Below are positions 1 through 12,695 of a DNA stretch of 64,000 nt, in pieces (the first letter of the stretch is position 1; each line of letters begins with the position of its first letter). Position numbers and translations under genes: made by a program. Location: assembly GCF_000003815.2 (NCBI RefSeq), contig NC_049982.1, positions 13,029,762-13,093,761 on the forward strand. The letters are read 5' to 3'. Source of the DNA: Branchiostoma floridae. Taxonomy: Eukaryota > Chordata > Leptocardii > Amphioxiformes > Branchiostomatidae. Under the pieces are notes generated by a model. The model was not told the DNA's origin. It made no database searches and saw only the letters and a program-made list of their open reading frames with translations.

Positions 1-787
1 ACTCACTCACTTTTTAAATCAGAATATGAAAATGGTAGTCCAGGACTTACTAGTACTGTGGGGTGCTTGCGGCATTCTAGCCTGTGCAATCAATGCACGT
101 ACAATGTATTACCCAAGACATTGCTTCTGCCCAGGCATTATTCACGTGAATGCGTCTGCTGTAATATTGTAGACTCTTGCTGAGGTCACACGATTTGGAA
201 ACTTCTATAAGAAAGTAGAGCCCTCCTCCACTACAAAGTTGGCATTAACTTATAAGATATTATTACTGTAAAGTACATTTTATATGACAAGTATGCATGG
301 TTCCTGACAATGAACATGTTCTTGCATGTAATGCAGCTGTTTGGGCTGCATTCTCTAAACATCACCTTATTTTCTGCATGATTTGGTATTGGAACAATCC
401 GGCATGGTACAAACAGTGCAATTAATGAATCACAGAACACTAAACTTGAGACAAGCCTGATGTAACTTACACAATGATTATTTACCTACAATAATTTTAT
501 TCCTAACAAAAAAGGAAGCTTTAGTTGCCAGGTATACATGAGTCCAGAAAGTTCAATTATTTGAAATTATATGGTCCTGTTGCTTGCTGAATTTTGTTTT
601 GAAAGGAGGACAAAATCATCAGGGAATAGCTTGCCAGTATCCTTTGAGCATATAACTACATGTAATGTAAAAATTCACATAATTGAGTTTTATGAGTAAT
701 GAGTGTACTGCTTTGACACTGTACTGTGGCTTTGGCAACATATCAAGGCTACACACACACACATATATACACATGTGAGCCACTCAC
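1..787. other. Left edge: intron of CACUL1, no exon seen
   Basis: No exon matching the remaining C-terminal part of the CACUL1 protein could be read on the minus strand here, so this stretch is taken as intron 5 of that gene. It holds a short CA/TA-rich tract near 750-775 and otherwise plain AT-rich sequence. Confidence 0.4.
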
Positions 788-3601
788 GGAATAACGTAGA
801 TATGTGTTGTTCTGCAACATGGAGTGTGAACAGCTTTTGCAGCTCCTCCTTCAGGTCTGTGTTCAGTTTGCTAGATACATAAAAACGATTCTACGGAGAA
901 ACAAACAAGATATACAGATGACAAGACTACAAAATTACTATAAGAAGAATAGAAATTAGACAAATGAAAAACATTGATACACTACTTCCTTCATGGGTAG
1001 ATACTGTATCTATTCTGCCAGTAATGTCCTGCTACATCGTAGTACATGTATTACTTGTATTTTGTAATCTAGGACAATACTCTGGGAACAACTATGTTTA
1101 ATCTATTTCTTCTTGTCCTTTTCATGTTTAATCTATAATGAAATGTTACAACAAAAATTGATACTCACCATGTAATTGAAGATGGGTGCAATTCCTCCCA
1201 ATGCCTGCATGTACTGTGTCATTGCAAAATTAAATCTCTCCACATATGCATCTGGGGGAGAGCTCTGGAAAGAAAAAAAAACAGTAACAGTTACAGCTAG
1301 TAACATATGTACAGAATGTGCATAACACACATTACTGGAAACATGATTAAAATCCTCTTTAAAATCTACAGTCAATATAAATCTATACACATATATATAG
1401 TTTGCCCTACTGTGGAATTCTACCTTCAACATATGTTCAGAGTTAAAGTTTCCTTTACAATATCTCAGCTCTAAAGTAATTAATAATGAATACAATTGCA
1501 AAATCCATTTTAAGTATCAAAGATGCAGTAATGCACATGAAACCTTCACCCCAGTCGTCCATCCACCCTCCATAAAAATACTGATTGTTCCCCCACCAAC
1601 CTTGAGCTCTTGTGATACTCTCTGTAGGTGCCCTATGACCAGGCTCATCAGGTCGTTGTACATGCGCTCTGAATGCTGTTGACAAACACACTTGTACACA
1701 CAGCTGGGGAAGAGGAAAACATCAACAAGGATGTTTAAAGATCGCTAGCATGTACAGCTGAGACATGTGTACCATTCACAGACTGCAGACTATCAAATGT
1801 ACAGTGATATGGTTGTTTCATTAGCACAACCCTGAAACAAGACCAGCTGGCATCCTCTGCACTTTGGCATACTGGATGCTTGAAGTGGAATGTTAATAAC
1901 ATTGCTGTTTTAAACCAACCCTTACCATGATGTTCTCTCAGTACACATGTATATCACAGCATCTATACTTGGTGTGGATTGCTAGAATAAAGAATAAACC
2001 TTCTGAATAATATTTGCCTGTATATATGTGTACAGTGAACAGATGCAGTCTTCTGTCAAATTTGTTTCCCCTCACAATGATCACACCAACATACACAGCA
2101 TACAAGGTTCTTTTTCATATGAAAAATATCAAGCCATGTTCTCTTTCAAATAAAGATATTTAAAAAAACACGTGGCTGTTCACTGTATGCGGGCAAATAT
2201 TAATATCATTCAGAAGATCTGTTATTCATTCTATCAGTATCAATGTACTTTTTAAAAAAAGGACAGCTACACTAGATTATATAGTACATGTTGTTGCATA
2301 CATTTTGTAGGGGCTACCCATTTGTTTCAAGATGAAATAAATAAATAAATACAAAAACCATGTCATGTACAGGATAGAGACCTTGCGTCATGCTGTGGGT
2401 ATATCACTTTTAAACTTGACTTTTAGTTTTGACCCTAGGCACAGTCACACCCACCTGTACATCTGTTCATATGAGATAGGGATGTAGTCTCCAGGCGTCT
2501 GAGTTAGCAGCTGTACAATGGCATTCTCTAACTTTGGCCAGTACTGCATCTCATACTCCTCCATACTGATGGCACCCATCACTGCAGAGGGAACAATAAC
2601 TACACTGGCTGTCATTATGACCAAACTAAAGAGAACAGTCCAGAAATCTGCAAATGATGTTACAGGAATTATGTAAGTAGTAGTACTGTAAATACAGAAA
2701 CTTTCGCGGTGGTTTTCATGGTGGCCGCTTCACCGGGAACTTAAAACCACCGTGAACATTTCCCAGTGGCAGTAAGAGACTACAGTGCCTGGTGCTACGG
2801 CAAACTTAAAACCACAGCGAAAAAGTCCTTTTTCTCGCTACCGCAAAATTAAATCCCAGTAAATTTAAATGCATTTACAGTATCTGTAACCTTAAAACAA
2901 TAGCAAACACATGTAATGTTGGCAGCTCATTCTTTTTGCGGCACTCTGCAATCATGTCGTATTGACGTCAGCTGATGAGGTGCCTTAGTTAGTACTACTA
3001 CTACTCTAGGAGCAGAAACCCCTGCTTTAATTCTTTTTCTTTTTTTTGGCCAATTGCAAGATGATAGCAAGGACAGTTCAAGTAAAAATATAAGGTTACC
3101 TTCAAACTCTTTCGGTTGGTACTTTCCAACAAGAAGGTTAACTTCCCTGTTCCCAAAGGTATCCAAGTTTCTCACTCACAAATTTTGTGAGTGAGAAACT
3201 CAGTCAGCACTAATATTTGATTTTGGCTACTGAAAAGTCTGTGTCATAATTCTTAACAAGACTCCTCCATTTTTAGAGAAGATTAACACAGTTAGATTAG
3301 ATTAGAGCATTAACTCACTGTCATAACACATATTCCTCTCTGAACAAACTTAGTTGTCATTGCATGCATTATACAGCAACAAGACGTCAAAGGTAATAGA
3401 CGTCTGGATCCGTTGGACTTGATGTAACTTTAGCTGAAGAGTGAAGGAGATGGGTTACCACAAATTTATAAGTTACACACCTACTGGCCGCAGAAGGGAG
3501 GGGAGCTTCTTGCGTTCCGCAGGCTTCTGATCACCCTCTGAAGTCTGTGGTTGTTTCACTGACGTCTCTTCTACACTCTGTTCTTCCATCGGTTCTTCCA
3601 T
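788..3601 (-). CDS. CACUL1: CDK2-associated cullin domain protein 1, first five exons (3' end beyond the left edge)
   Basis: Five minus-strand exons join in phase: 3601-3481 (start ATG, donor AG/GTGTGT), 2581-2455, 1703-1601, 1264-1169 and 890-788. Together they encode about 184 residues and stop in phase 1 before the window edge. Diagnostic stretches are [15 protein letters not shown] and [20 protein letters not shown], then [22 protein letters not shown] and [14 protein letters not shown], all close to vertebrate CACUL1 (CAC1). The cullin-repeat fold starts in exon 2. Exon 1 is an acidic, Gln/Lys-rich leader, shorter than the proline-rich vertebrate N-terminus. In mammals the protein binds CDK2, promotes G1/S progression and competes with KEAP1 for NRF2. 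A second ATG lies four codons in (3589). Identity is by recognition of conserved peptides; the C-terminal third is not in the window. Confidence 0.9.
2684..2882. mobile_element. TA-flanked MITE in CACUL1 intron 1
   Basis: The ends are inverted copies of TACTGTAAATRCA (left 2684, right 2871-2882 on the other strand), and further inward both sides carry related GCGGT/ACCGC motifs. Termini that begin with TA fit a Tc1/mariner-like TA target duplication. There is no ORF. The element lies inside intron 1 and interrupts no exon. Confidence 0.55.
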
Positions 3602-4107
3602 CTTGAAGACCGTGTTTGTATTTGATCGATCCTTGACCCAAATACCATAAAACTTTCACCGAAACCGCGGGACTGTCACCCAATATTGATAATAACGCAC
3701 TGCGCAGGTACAGATACGTCAGGGACAAGGCGGCGTTTTCACATTTTACGACAGTTTTGATATTACGACACTATCACAAATCCGATAGCGCGCGGAATTT
3801 AGATATTAAATCTCTGTATAAAGTTACATGTATCTTGAAACCTTCTTGCTGTGTGAAATCGTACATTCAGGAATGCACAGAAAAGCTATGCTTTATTCAA
3901 TAATGATTATTCGGACCGGTCCAGGGCTCAGGTCTCTAGAGTGTCTCTAGTACAGGCCAATAGAACAGATTCGACAAAAACGTACTTCGTTCCATCGATC
4001 TCACCGTTACGAAAACGCCACTTTCGGTTTTAACATCACAACTGGCGGTTGCCTTCTACTGAGTGACCAGCACGGGTAATCCACAAGCAGGTGTTGGGGT
4101 GAAAGTA

Positions 4108-5144
4108 ATGGTGATGGACAGTCAGAGTGGCCCCCTCTGGCAGAAACCACTGCGATCTTTCACCCTGGCATCTGCTTGGGGATTGTTGTTCCACCACCAG
4201 GCCTTGGGTAGAGACTATCAGCCCCGACCGTGCTTACCATCCAGACCAACAGCTCCACACGACTGGCGCCAAACGGAAGCCCAAAGTAAGCGTATTCACC
4301 TTACACGACCGTGACGCCAAAGTCTTCATTTAGACGTTACTGTAACTCCCGTTTTCTAGGTTCCACCTCCCACATCAATATAACATTACTGTTTGAACGT
4401 TATCAAAGTTTCAAATAGATTTCAAACACATGGTCCGTCATTTTCACTGTGTAGCGAGTTTCTAGAGCATAGATTAGAGTCCGGATTGTAAGCTTTGGTA
4501 CGCTAACAAGGATGGATTTCAGGCTAGCAAGAGTTACATAAAGCCTTGGATAGGCAGAAATAGGTTTGAGTGATTCGGCTCTTGAAAAACCGGCCTTTTA
4601 TGATTGATCCAGGAAAAACCCGCCGTGACCATGGTACCTCCCACAAGCGGTCTTCATCCAAGAACCCTAGAGGAAAGGCAAATCGCTCGGTAAACTTACC
4701 TTACTTAACCGACGTAATGCAATACGTGTTGGAACATATACATGACATTGCATGCCCGACGATATTATCTTCAGATGAACTACGTGCATATTTTGTTTAT
4801 CCTTTAAATCAATTCTACCACATACAATACGTATCCTGGTTAAATACACTGTTCCAAAATACAAATGTTGGATATTTTTCAGCATTACTCATTATAAAAT
4901 CGTTTAACTTCTATCGACGTGTTTGTTCATCTGATTGTTGTCAATACTAATACGCATTTTCTTATTTATTTTTTCAAAGGTTACCAATGCCTCTGACAGC
5001 TCTCACTGCTCTAGCTGCCAGAAAGCGCAAGGCTCCCGCTCTGGCCTGGCCAAGAAGACAAGGCCAGGCTACCGAGAAGGCGTCGGTCTACAGTCGGCAA
5101 CCGCCCACGACTTAATTGTCTCGAAGTGTGTTTGTAGTACATAG
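4108..5144 (+). CDS. Possible small three-exon gene of unknown function, head to head with CACUL1
   Basis: Three candidate exons have good splice sites: about 4108-4285 (donor AAA/GTAAGC), 4613-4689 (acceptor ATCCAG, donor TCG/GTAAAC) and 4980 onward (acceptor TTTTCAAAG). Two frames stay open across both junctions. One starts at ATG 4108 or 4114 and ends with TAG at 5144 (about 139 residues). The other has a more protein-like Pro/Arg/Ala-rich ending (HPRTLEERQIA, then ALTALAARKRKAPALAWPRR) with TAA at 5115, but no ATG in exon 1. I recognise no family. The position about 500 bp from the CACUL1 start codon suggests a shared bidirectional promoter. It could also be a non-coding spliced transcript. 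Confidence 0.3.
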
Positions 5145-8100
5145 CCTGGAATCACATCTAAAGTTTGAATGTTTGTTTCATGCGAAAATGCTGGCTGCCG
5201 CATGAGCATCCTCAAATTCAGGTCTGCTTCCATGCTAACCTATACATAGTATGTGTATGTCCATGTGATGTTCCTTTGGATTCCCTAAACCACCTTTGAC
5301 AACTTCTCCTCTGTTATTTTCCATCTTCTGACGATGGAAACGCTGCTACAACGATGGTTATGTGGAAGTTCTTGATGTCTCCAACATATGCCTGCTGTTC
5401 TTTGCAATGCCGATAGGCGTCTTCTAGTCCTCATTGCCCGCTCATAGTGGATGTTAAATCTGGAGTTAAGTAAGTGCAGGGCCCGAGAAATAACGTAACA
5501 CCCAACTGTCCCACATTATTATACGGCCCAGTGGGAGAGCGGGACGGTAATACATTTGACTAGCTAGGATTAAGACTTGTAAATAACTTATTTTTTCATT
5601 GTAAATAGATTTTTTTTATTTGGTGGTAAACTAATGTTGTTTAATCGTTAAATATACTAGTGTAAGCGTTAGATAGCTGCCGACTGCTGCCTGTCGTTTT
5701 AGACAGCTAGTTATTCGTTGCTTCCTCTGTATGGCCCCTACGGAAGGAGGAACGGAGGTCGGGTGATTATTTGCCAAAGCACGCCCGCTCCAGGTTATAG
5801 CATTCTATTCAACTATCTCGGGCGGGAGTGAAAAGTATGACGCTAATCGTTGCTAAGATACGGCTAGTCATAGAATGTCGTCTGACAGGCCAGTTTCAAA
5901 TCCGCTGATATTGAGCTGTCATTTACGGATTTAGTTCATCTACCGAACCAAACTTTCTTCGGATGTAACATAAACGTGTTGTTTATGCAAGTATCAGAAT
6001 TCGTGATTACGACTATACAATTACAGTGAATATATCAACACATGTATGAAAATATTGTTTCCATGTCTTGTACGATGTAATCAAATAAAGTAGCTGGAAA
6101 ACCCAATAGAGTCACGACGTCTGTTTGCGTTTGTGTGCTTCTAGCATTCTGTGCGTGCGTGTGTTTGTGTGTGTGTCTATTTGCATGTGTGTGTGTGAGT
6201 GAGTTTGTATGTGTGTGTATGTGCGCTCGCGTGTGTGTGTATGTATGGGTGAGTGTGTGTGTGTGGGGGGGGGGGGGGTGCGTGCCTGGTTTGTCTGTGT
6301 TCTTTGTTAACCGCAACGGGTATTGGCCAAAAACTGACAAAAGCGTTATATTTGGGCAAAGTTGCTTGGTATGTCAGGTCCTGGCGTAAACTCCCTTGAA
6401 ATAAGCCTGTTTGTTCTACCGTCAGACGGCCGTTGCCATGGCAACGGCCACTTTGGGCCTTTCCCTATGCTTAACTATGGGACTTAGTGTGAAAGCGCCT
6501 TTGGCCCGAAACCCGCATCCCCCCCCCCCCCTTTTCTGCGGCAACTAACCTTGAATCTAACCCTAAATCACTCCTAACGTAACAACAGACACAGATTGTC
6601 TCCGTTTTAATGAAAAGAGCAGCCAGAATAGTGAATTTGATCAGATAATGAGACCACTAAATGGCCCGTTCTATAAGCCCTGTACGGGGCCTACCTAGTG
6701 GCAGGTGCCAAAGTATAAAGTTGCCGAAATCTCAGCAACCGCTTGAAAGTGGGGAAAGTTAATTGGCAGAAGTTTACATCTTTACTAGTTTTGTTGTCTG
6801 AACGAAAAAAAATCCAAGGTCAAGTTCGTTCAATTGAAGGTAGCAGAACACAGTATTAGTGGGCGAACCCCGGGGAGTATGACGCGGGTACATAAAATAG
6901 TACGGATAAACTTGTTGAAGGAGAGGTAAAAAGCCTTATTTGAGGGGCAGCCAGATATAACCTGTGCTACGTGGTCACGGAAGGTGTCGACTCTGAGACT
7001 GCATGGTTTGGATTGTGAAATTTTTCTATTTTGTGTATAAATGCGCTCCATTACGCAACTGCCTTTCTAGCGTGAGCCGGCTGCAGTTCTGTGACCTCCG
7101 CAGAGGGGCATTTCAAAGAGGGCGTGAGAAGACGATACGCCGACAGTATTTTTTTGTTTTTTAATATATTGTGGCTTGTACCTTCAACTCAAACATATCC
7201 GATTTTGGTATTCCAAAAGTGCACCCTACTATATTTTTCATTGCGTCGAAGCTAGTCACTTTGAGGCCCTTAACTATAGAAATCCCCATAGGCCGAAAAC
7301 TGTGTTCTGCTACCTTAAGCGCCCCTACAAAGTCAGGATTCGGCCATATAATCACAATCTTGGTTGTTGAATGAACCTAAACGGTTTTCCGAAGCCACAT
7401 AATCATCAGATATCCTTAACTCCTACATTGTATGACCAGCTTCTTTTCGGGTTATCCCTGTTCTATTCAAGACACCACTGGATTCAAACTGTGATTAGGA
7501 ATTTCCGCTTGCCTCCCATCCTATTAACTTTCAATTCCCGATAGCCTTTGTAGATGATCCCATCATTGATATTCTTCACACGACTCCATTTCGTAAAATT
7601 CATCAATACCACCCCTCAAAAAGATGGAAATAATATCTCTCTGACAGCTATTGCCTTCATAAGGTGCACAGTTATTTCATAGGAATTCTGAACAAAAATA
7701 GTTCCAAAATCTCTTCTCAGAAATTGGAGTATTTATTCACGTCTCTTACCATTTACAGCGTACAGTCAGTCATTTCATTCCGCTTTCCGCAAATAAAATC
7801 AATAGTTTTACACATACAACAGAAACTACAGGTAAAATAAAATCACCTTATGAGCAACATACGTAGGTCCACAATACTCCTACAAAACACGACTGTCTTA
7901 TAGATCGAGCTTAAGCAACAACCCATACGTACAAAGGCGGTCCCTTAGAGACTTAAACTGCAGAGATTCTTATTCTGACTCTTGCCTTTTTCTAGTCACC
8001 GGAGAAACACGAACTAGATAGATTACAAGCGAAAATTACATTTCACGACTTGGCTCTGACTGTATTGATATCACATGGGCTTACATGAATAAACATGTTC

Positions 8101-8486
8101 TACAGGAGCCCTAGAGTCACAACAAGAGACATGATATGAGCCGTTTACTTTAGCAGAAACCAACCATACATTACATGTCCTTAACAGTCGATATGATATT
8201 AGCACAGTTTTAAACAAAACATTTCAACCTTCTGACACATTCAACCAGTTTAGAACAGGACATTAACCATACATGACATAAGAGAAAGGAAACATTTCAA
8301 AACTTTGTAAAAGTTGAATATAGAGAAACTTTGGACAATAAGGGGTGGTGTATATGTACGAGGAAGGTGACTCAGTACTATCTTGAATTAATACTTTGTA
8401 CTGATGATATATTGTATGAAATCTGTGATGGACAATATGCCCGTGCTTCTTTCCGTGGTGCTGAATGAACTGCTGTTATTGAATGT
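5145..8486. other. Intergenic stretch without recognisable genes
   Basis: No exon with family similarity was seen on either strand. The stretch holds a GT-rich tract with a G run (about 6140-6280), a C run near 6518-6532, and the presumed 3' untranslated region of the GPCR at its right end. A minus-strand AATAAA (7732-7737 on the plus strand) is a candidate polyadenylation signal for the receptor. Confidence 0.5.
6140..6280. repeat. Imperfect GT microsatellite ending in a G run
   Basis: The tract is an interrupted (GT)n series with GTAT and GAGT variants and ends in about 13 consecutive G. Open frames across it on both strands are low-complexity artefacts. Confidence 0.8.
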
Positions 8487-9854
8487 CTACAGAGTTTTGT
8501 TTTCCCGTTCGGACTTCACCTCCTTAGGGTTTCTGCTGGCGGCCCGACAGTCAGGGGTCGCTGTCCTCTCCAGGAACTGGTAGAAGTTTTCTACCGGTGG
8601 CAGCCCTTTGCTGTCCTCTTCTATAGCTCGAAGCTCAATGTCCGAGCCTTCCGCCTCTTGGTGGCAGATGGAGCGGTAGGAGTGGCGCAGTGTTCGCATG
8701 AGCTCCAGGCGAACCTGTCTATTCAGCCAACCGTATACGAACGCGTTGATGGCAAAAGAAATGTGAGCGAGACACTTCAGGGGACCTATTGCCAGTTTCA
8801 GCTGAGATGACATCCCGAGGATTGCCACGATGGTGCTGACTGTAAAGTACGGCCCCCATGTCAGAAGAAATACCCCAACCACGAGCATGAGGGTTTTTGT
8901 GGCTTTGAGTGATTCGCTCACCTGTGTATGAGTCTTTTGGGTTTGGTCCTGTTTGTTTGTAGCACTTTTACGTCGACCACCATCATCACTTGTTGATGGC
9001 CCTGCCTCAGCGTCTGCTGTGGTGATGACAAAGATTTTTTGTCCGTTCGCAAGATCGATTGGGTCTTTCGTGTTTCCATTGAGGACTGGACTTGAAGCTG
9101 GCTGTCCTTCCGGCATCAGTGGGCTTGGCTGAGGCAACACCTGCCTCGAAGCCTTCATAGCAGCGCTATAAATGCATGAGTACATGACCAGGACGACACA
9201 GGCTGGAATGTAGAAGTACCAACACGATATCACGATCACGTAAGACTTCCCAGACCCCCGTGCCATCCAATCGTACGTACACTGTAGCTGTTGTGGATCG
9301 AACACGTAGCGATTCCATCCCACTAACGGTGCCACAGCGAGGCATACAGCCTGGATCCATATGAATGCAATAACGGACAGTGCCGTTACCAATGTCATGT
9401 GGGCGGCGTGCACCATTGGACGTACGATGGAGTAGTAGCGCTCCACGCTGATCACACAAATCGTAGCGATGGAAGAATACGTGAAGAGCGAGTCTAGGAA
9501 CCCAGTCACGTCACATGCCACCGTTCCGTACGTCCAGGCGCCTTGTCCCGATGACGCAAGGAAAAAAGGTGTGACGAAGAGTGAGTGTAACAGGTCTGTG
9601 GTGCAAAGGTTGAGAACGAAGAGGAGTGTCAATGTGTGTAGAGGAGGAGTCTTCATCACAACAATGAGCACACTGACGTTACTGAAGATCGCCACAACTT
9701 CCACCATTATCATAACAACGAGTTGAAAGATTAGCCAAGTGCTACCAGTTCCGTCATGGACAGAGCTGTTGTATGTTGCGGTTCCGTTCGTCACATTTGA
9801 GAAGGGCAAAAAGTCATTTAATCCAGGCAAGACTGTGTGGTTCACAGCTTCCAT
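8487..9854 (-). CDS. Orphan class-A GPCR of the GPR61/GPR62 type, single exon
   Basis: An uninterrupted 455-residue seven-helix receptor with a strong start context (GCC before ATG, G after). Visible features: four N-glycosylation sequons in the first 32 residues; FSNVSVLIV in TM1; TTDLL (D2.50) in TM2; Cys of TM3 (ACDVTG) paired with ECL2 LQCTYDW; VERYYSIV in place of DRY; a long ICL3; FLLTWGPYF in TM6; and LNRQVRLEL after TM7. The VERYY motif, the YGxLNRQxRxEL helix-8 region and the C-terminal ENFxQFLxxT motif together match GPR61/GPR62 rather than other amine-like orphans. TM7 has NAFVY where NPxxY is usual. Vertebrate GPR61 is an orphan, constitutively active receptor expressed in brain. 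GPR161 or GPR101 relatives are less likely alternatives. No ligand can be inferred. Confidence 0.85.
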   Translation of the reverse strand: MEAVNHTVLPGLNDFLPFSNVTNGTATYNSSVHDGTGSTWLIFQLVVMIMVEVVAIFSNVSVLIVVMKTPPLHTLTLLFVLNLCTTDLLHSLFVTPFFLASSGQGAWTYGTVACDVTGFLDSLFTYSSIATICVISVERYYSIVRPMVHAAHMTLVTALSVIAFIWIQAVCLAVAPLVGWNRYVFDPQQLQCTYDWMARGSGKSYVIVISCWYFYIPACVVLVMYSCIYSAAMKASRQVLPQPSPLMPEGQPASSPVLNGNTKDPIDLANGQKIFVITTADAEAGPSTSDDGGRRKSATNKQDQTQKTHTQVSESLKATKTLMLVVGVFLLTWGPYFTVSTIVAILGMSSQLKLAIGPLKCLAHISFAINAFVYGWLNRQVRLELMRTLRHSYRSICHQEAEGSDIELRAIEEDSKGLPPVENFYQFLERTATPDCRAASRNPKEVKSERENKTL

Positions 9855-12363
9855 GGCTTCGCCTTGTCTTTTTATGCAGCACTTCGTAGATAAATGTGCT
9901 CAGATTGTTCTCACGTATATACAAACGCTCTGATCACTACACACAGTAGCCCCCCGGGTGTCCTTACTTCAGAACTCTGATGCGTCTGTGCTTATTGATC
10001 CCCGGAGCTGTAGTTGCTGTTGACTGAGTCGTCACTAATTGACGGGGCGGCACCGAAATCCCGTGCAGATGCCGAATCCACTATTTCTCTTCTCACGTAA
10101 AGGCTACTTTTCTGTTCTGTCCATTCCAGTGTTTTAGTTCGTCCATGCACTCAATAGTGTATTCAACAGTGTGTTCACAATCGACAAGTAGCAGACCATT
10201 GCGAGCTTCTTAATCTCGATAGCCTTTGGTGTATACCCCATATGATATACTTTCATGGAAACCAAAGCTGAATGTAAATGTCATCCTATATGGCTATCTG
10301 GACTTCACACCCTATCTGCTACATGAGAAAGGTTTTACGTTCTAATGATTTCCCTTCTGTCATATTATACTATTCTACTAGCAGACATCTGACATGGTGA
10401 TTTCGGTGATTCTAATCACATACACAAGAAACGAATAAAGGAAATGAACTACTACTGTTCACCACGATATATCAAATAGCTCAACAAGTGTCATGTACAA
10501 AGCGTCAGTTCCATAGAGTCCTTGTGGTCTTGTTTGTCTGCTGGAGGGCTGATCCTTGACTTCAGTGTTAGTGTGTTGCCATCATGTGTTCTCTTCTGTG
10601 TGTCCGGTTACCTCTTCACAGTGTCTTGATGATTCTCTACTGACGCCATCGGAGTATAAAATTTTTCACTTGATTAAGAACGTTTGTGACACCTTGTGGC
10701 TACTGCTATTCAACCTAACGTAAACATTAATGTGTTACTATATATCAGATTTTTTCGGATGCAGGGTTCTGAGATGTTCTCATCGCCACAATAGTCAATC
10801 CTTCCACGTCGCTCTTGACTCACCGTTCGCTCGGATTTTCAAACCTGCGAGGAAATAGAGATAGAAAAGGCAATTACTTGTCTTGCGCAGACGGTACATC
10901 AAAGCTTTCATTCAGGGAGGTCCACGGGACACGTTTGACATTTGCATCATGCCTCTTAGCTGTACTTGGCATTTCAAACGACGCAGGGCTGAGCATGATC
11001 TTTATTCTTTTAGTTTTGAAAACAGCTCACATGTCTTCCTGTGATTGACATTTCCCCTGTAAACAACATGGATAAAGCTCTAGATCTCCTCTAGGCACCA
11101 GCCTTCCCGCGTTCGCGCGTGCATGGTTGGATTGTATCTTACAAAGGGTTATACAGGCAAAAACAGGGAAGCATGTAAAGCCTTATACAATATATTTGAT
11201 TGAGATCTTTGCTACGATGATATCATTTCATCATCGTGTACGAAATTGTCTTTACATTATATGTATGAAGCAGCAATTGCCATTCATATTCAATTTGCCC
11301 TTGCAGACATCTCGTTACGATTTCTGAATAGACTCTCAATTTGCTTTCCCCTCAGGTCACTCCTTGAATGTTTAATGCCAATAGCTTATTTTCACTACAT
11401 TGGTCCTGACTCTGAGGTCAATGGCTGCACTGTGTAGGGCAATGTGACAGGTAGATAGGTGACCAAGGCTTTACCTGGTGTTTAAATAAGTGCCTCGTTG
11501 CCCTCCCACTATTCGCCAATGCATCATTATTAAAATGGTTGAACTAATATTTTAGGCAGTAATAAAGAATTTGTTGAATTTCAGTCTTTTGGAAAGGAGG
11601 AAGGCTAAGCTCTGATATACGATTCGCTATTTAACCTGTATCACCTCTTCCCAGACGCTGACTGACCTACGTGAATTAAAGAGACCTTAATCTGTAATGA
11701 GGTCAGAATTCTCGGTAAGTTAAGCAGCAACCAACCGAAGCATCGGTATCGCAACGGTAATTAATTGCAATCCTATTGTTACAACCGTACATGTTTGGTG
11801 AATTATCCACAATCGCCAGCTTCTCGTTAAATCGCAGCAAAAACTGTATATTCCCCCTGCAAATTTGACTGGAGACTAGCTAGTCCAATATGGCAGCAGA
11901 AATCCCAACAATGCTTTAAAAGAGCTTATTCCCGTTTGTCGAGTGATCATAAATTACGTACTCATATTTCTGTTGACGATCTGTGACAGAAGTCAAAGGA
12001 ACCTTGATTATTACAGCACTACCTGCAACTATACGATAAGGTTCAGTAAAACCCTCCAGAAAGTCGCCGGAGGCAGAGCTTTCCTACACAGAGCTGGCAG
12101 GGGTTTGAGCATGGCTCCAGTTACGTAGGTAACCATGCCAAACAAAGATGGCTGCGATTCACTAATGCACAGAACCGAATTCGACGGTCGGAGGTGATGC
12201 ACAGCGCTTATAGTATGTAATCTTTCTGACGTAAAAACACTTTCTGAACTACACATTACACTTTACAAAATCACTCATATATGTCATTCGATTTTATGCT
12301 GCATACGACACGGCATAATTGCTATTAACACAATACCCTGATGACGCAAGCCCTTAAGATTAA

Positions 12364-12695
12364 AGGCAACCTAAGCAATATTACAGCGTCAAAGTGGAAA
12401 TATTCTGAATAAGGCAATCTGCATGATATTGACATCTACTGCACTGTATTCGCACATTTACGTCATAATTTGATACTTTGAGCGGTTAAAAACAGCCCAG
12501 AGACAAGTTGCACGAGGATAGTCCTTATTATTGTACCCCCAAAAATAAGGACTTGATCTGGAATCCTTGTGCAACTCATTCATGGCTCAATTTATGAAAT
12601 AATGATGTAAATGTGCTAAAACATTGCATTAAATGTCAATATTATACAGACTGCCTTACTCCACTTTTAGCAATGTAATATTGCTTAGGTTGCCT
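12364..12695. mobile_element. Non-autonomous DNA transposon with TTAA target duplication
   Basis: The left end reads AGGCAACCTAAGCAATATTA and the right end is its inverse, with about 70 bp of imperfect terminal inverted repeat. Both ends are flanked directly by TTAA (12360-12363 and 12696-12699). TTAA duplications are typical of piggyBac and Kolobok superfamilies. Near the centre (12508-12575) is a second inverted repeat (GTTGCACGAGGAT against ATCCTTGTGCAAC plus AGTCCTTATT arms), so the whole 332-bp unit could fold back. No coding capacity. Confidence 0.75.
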
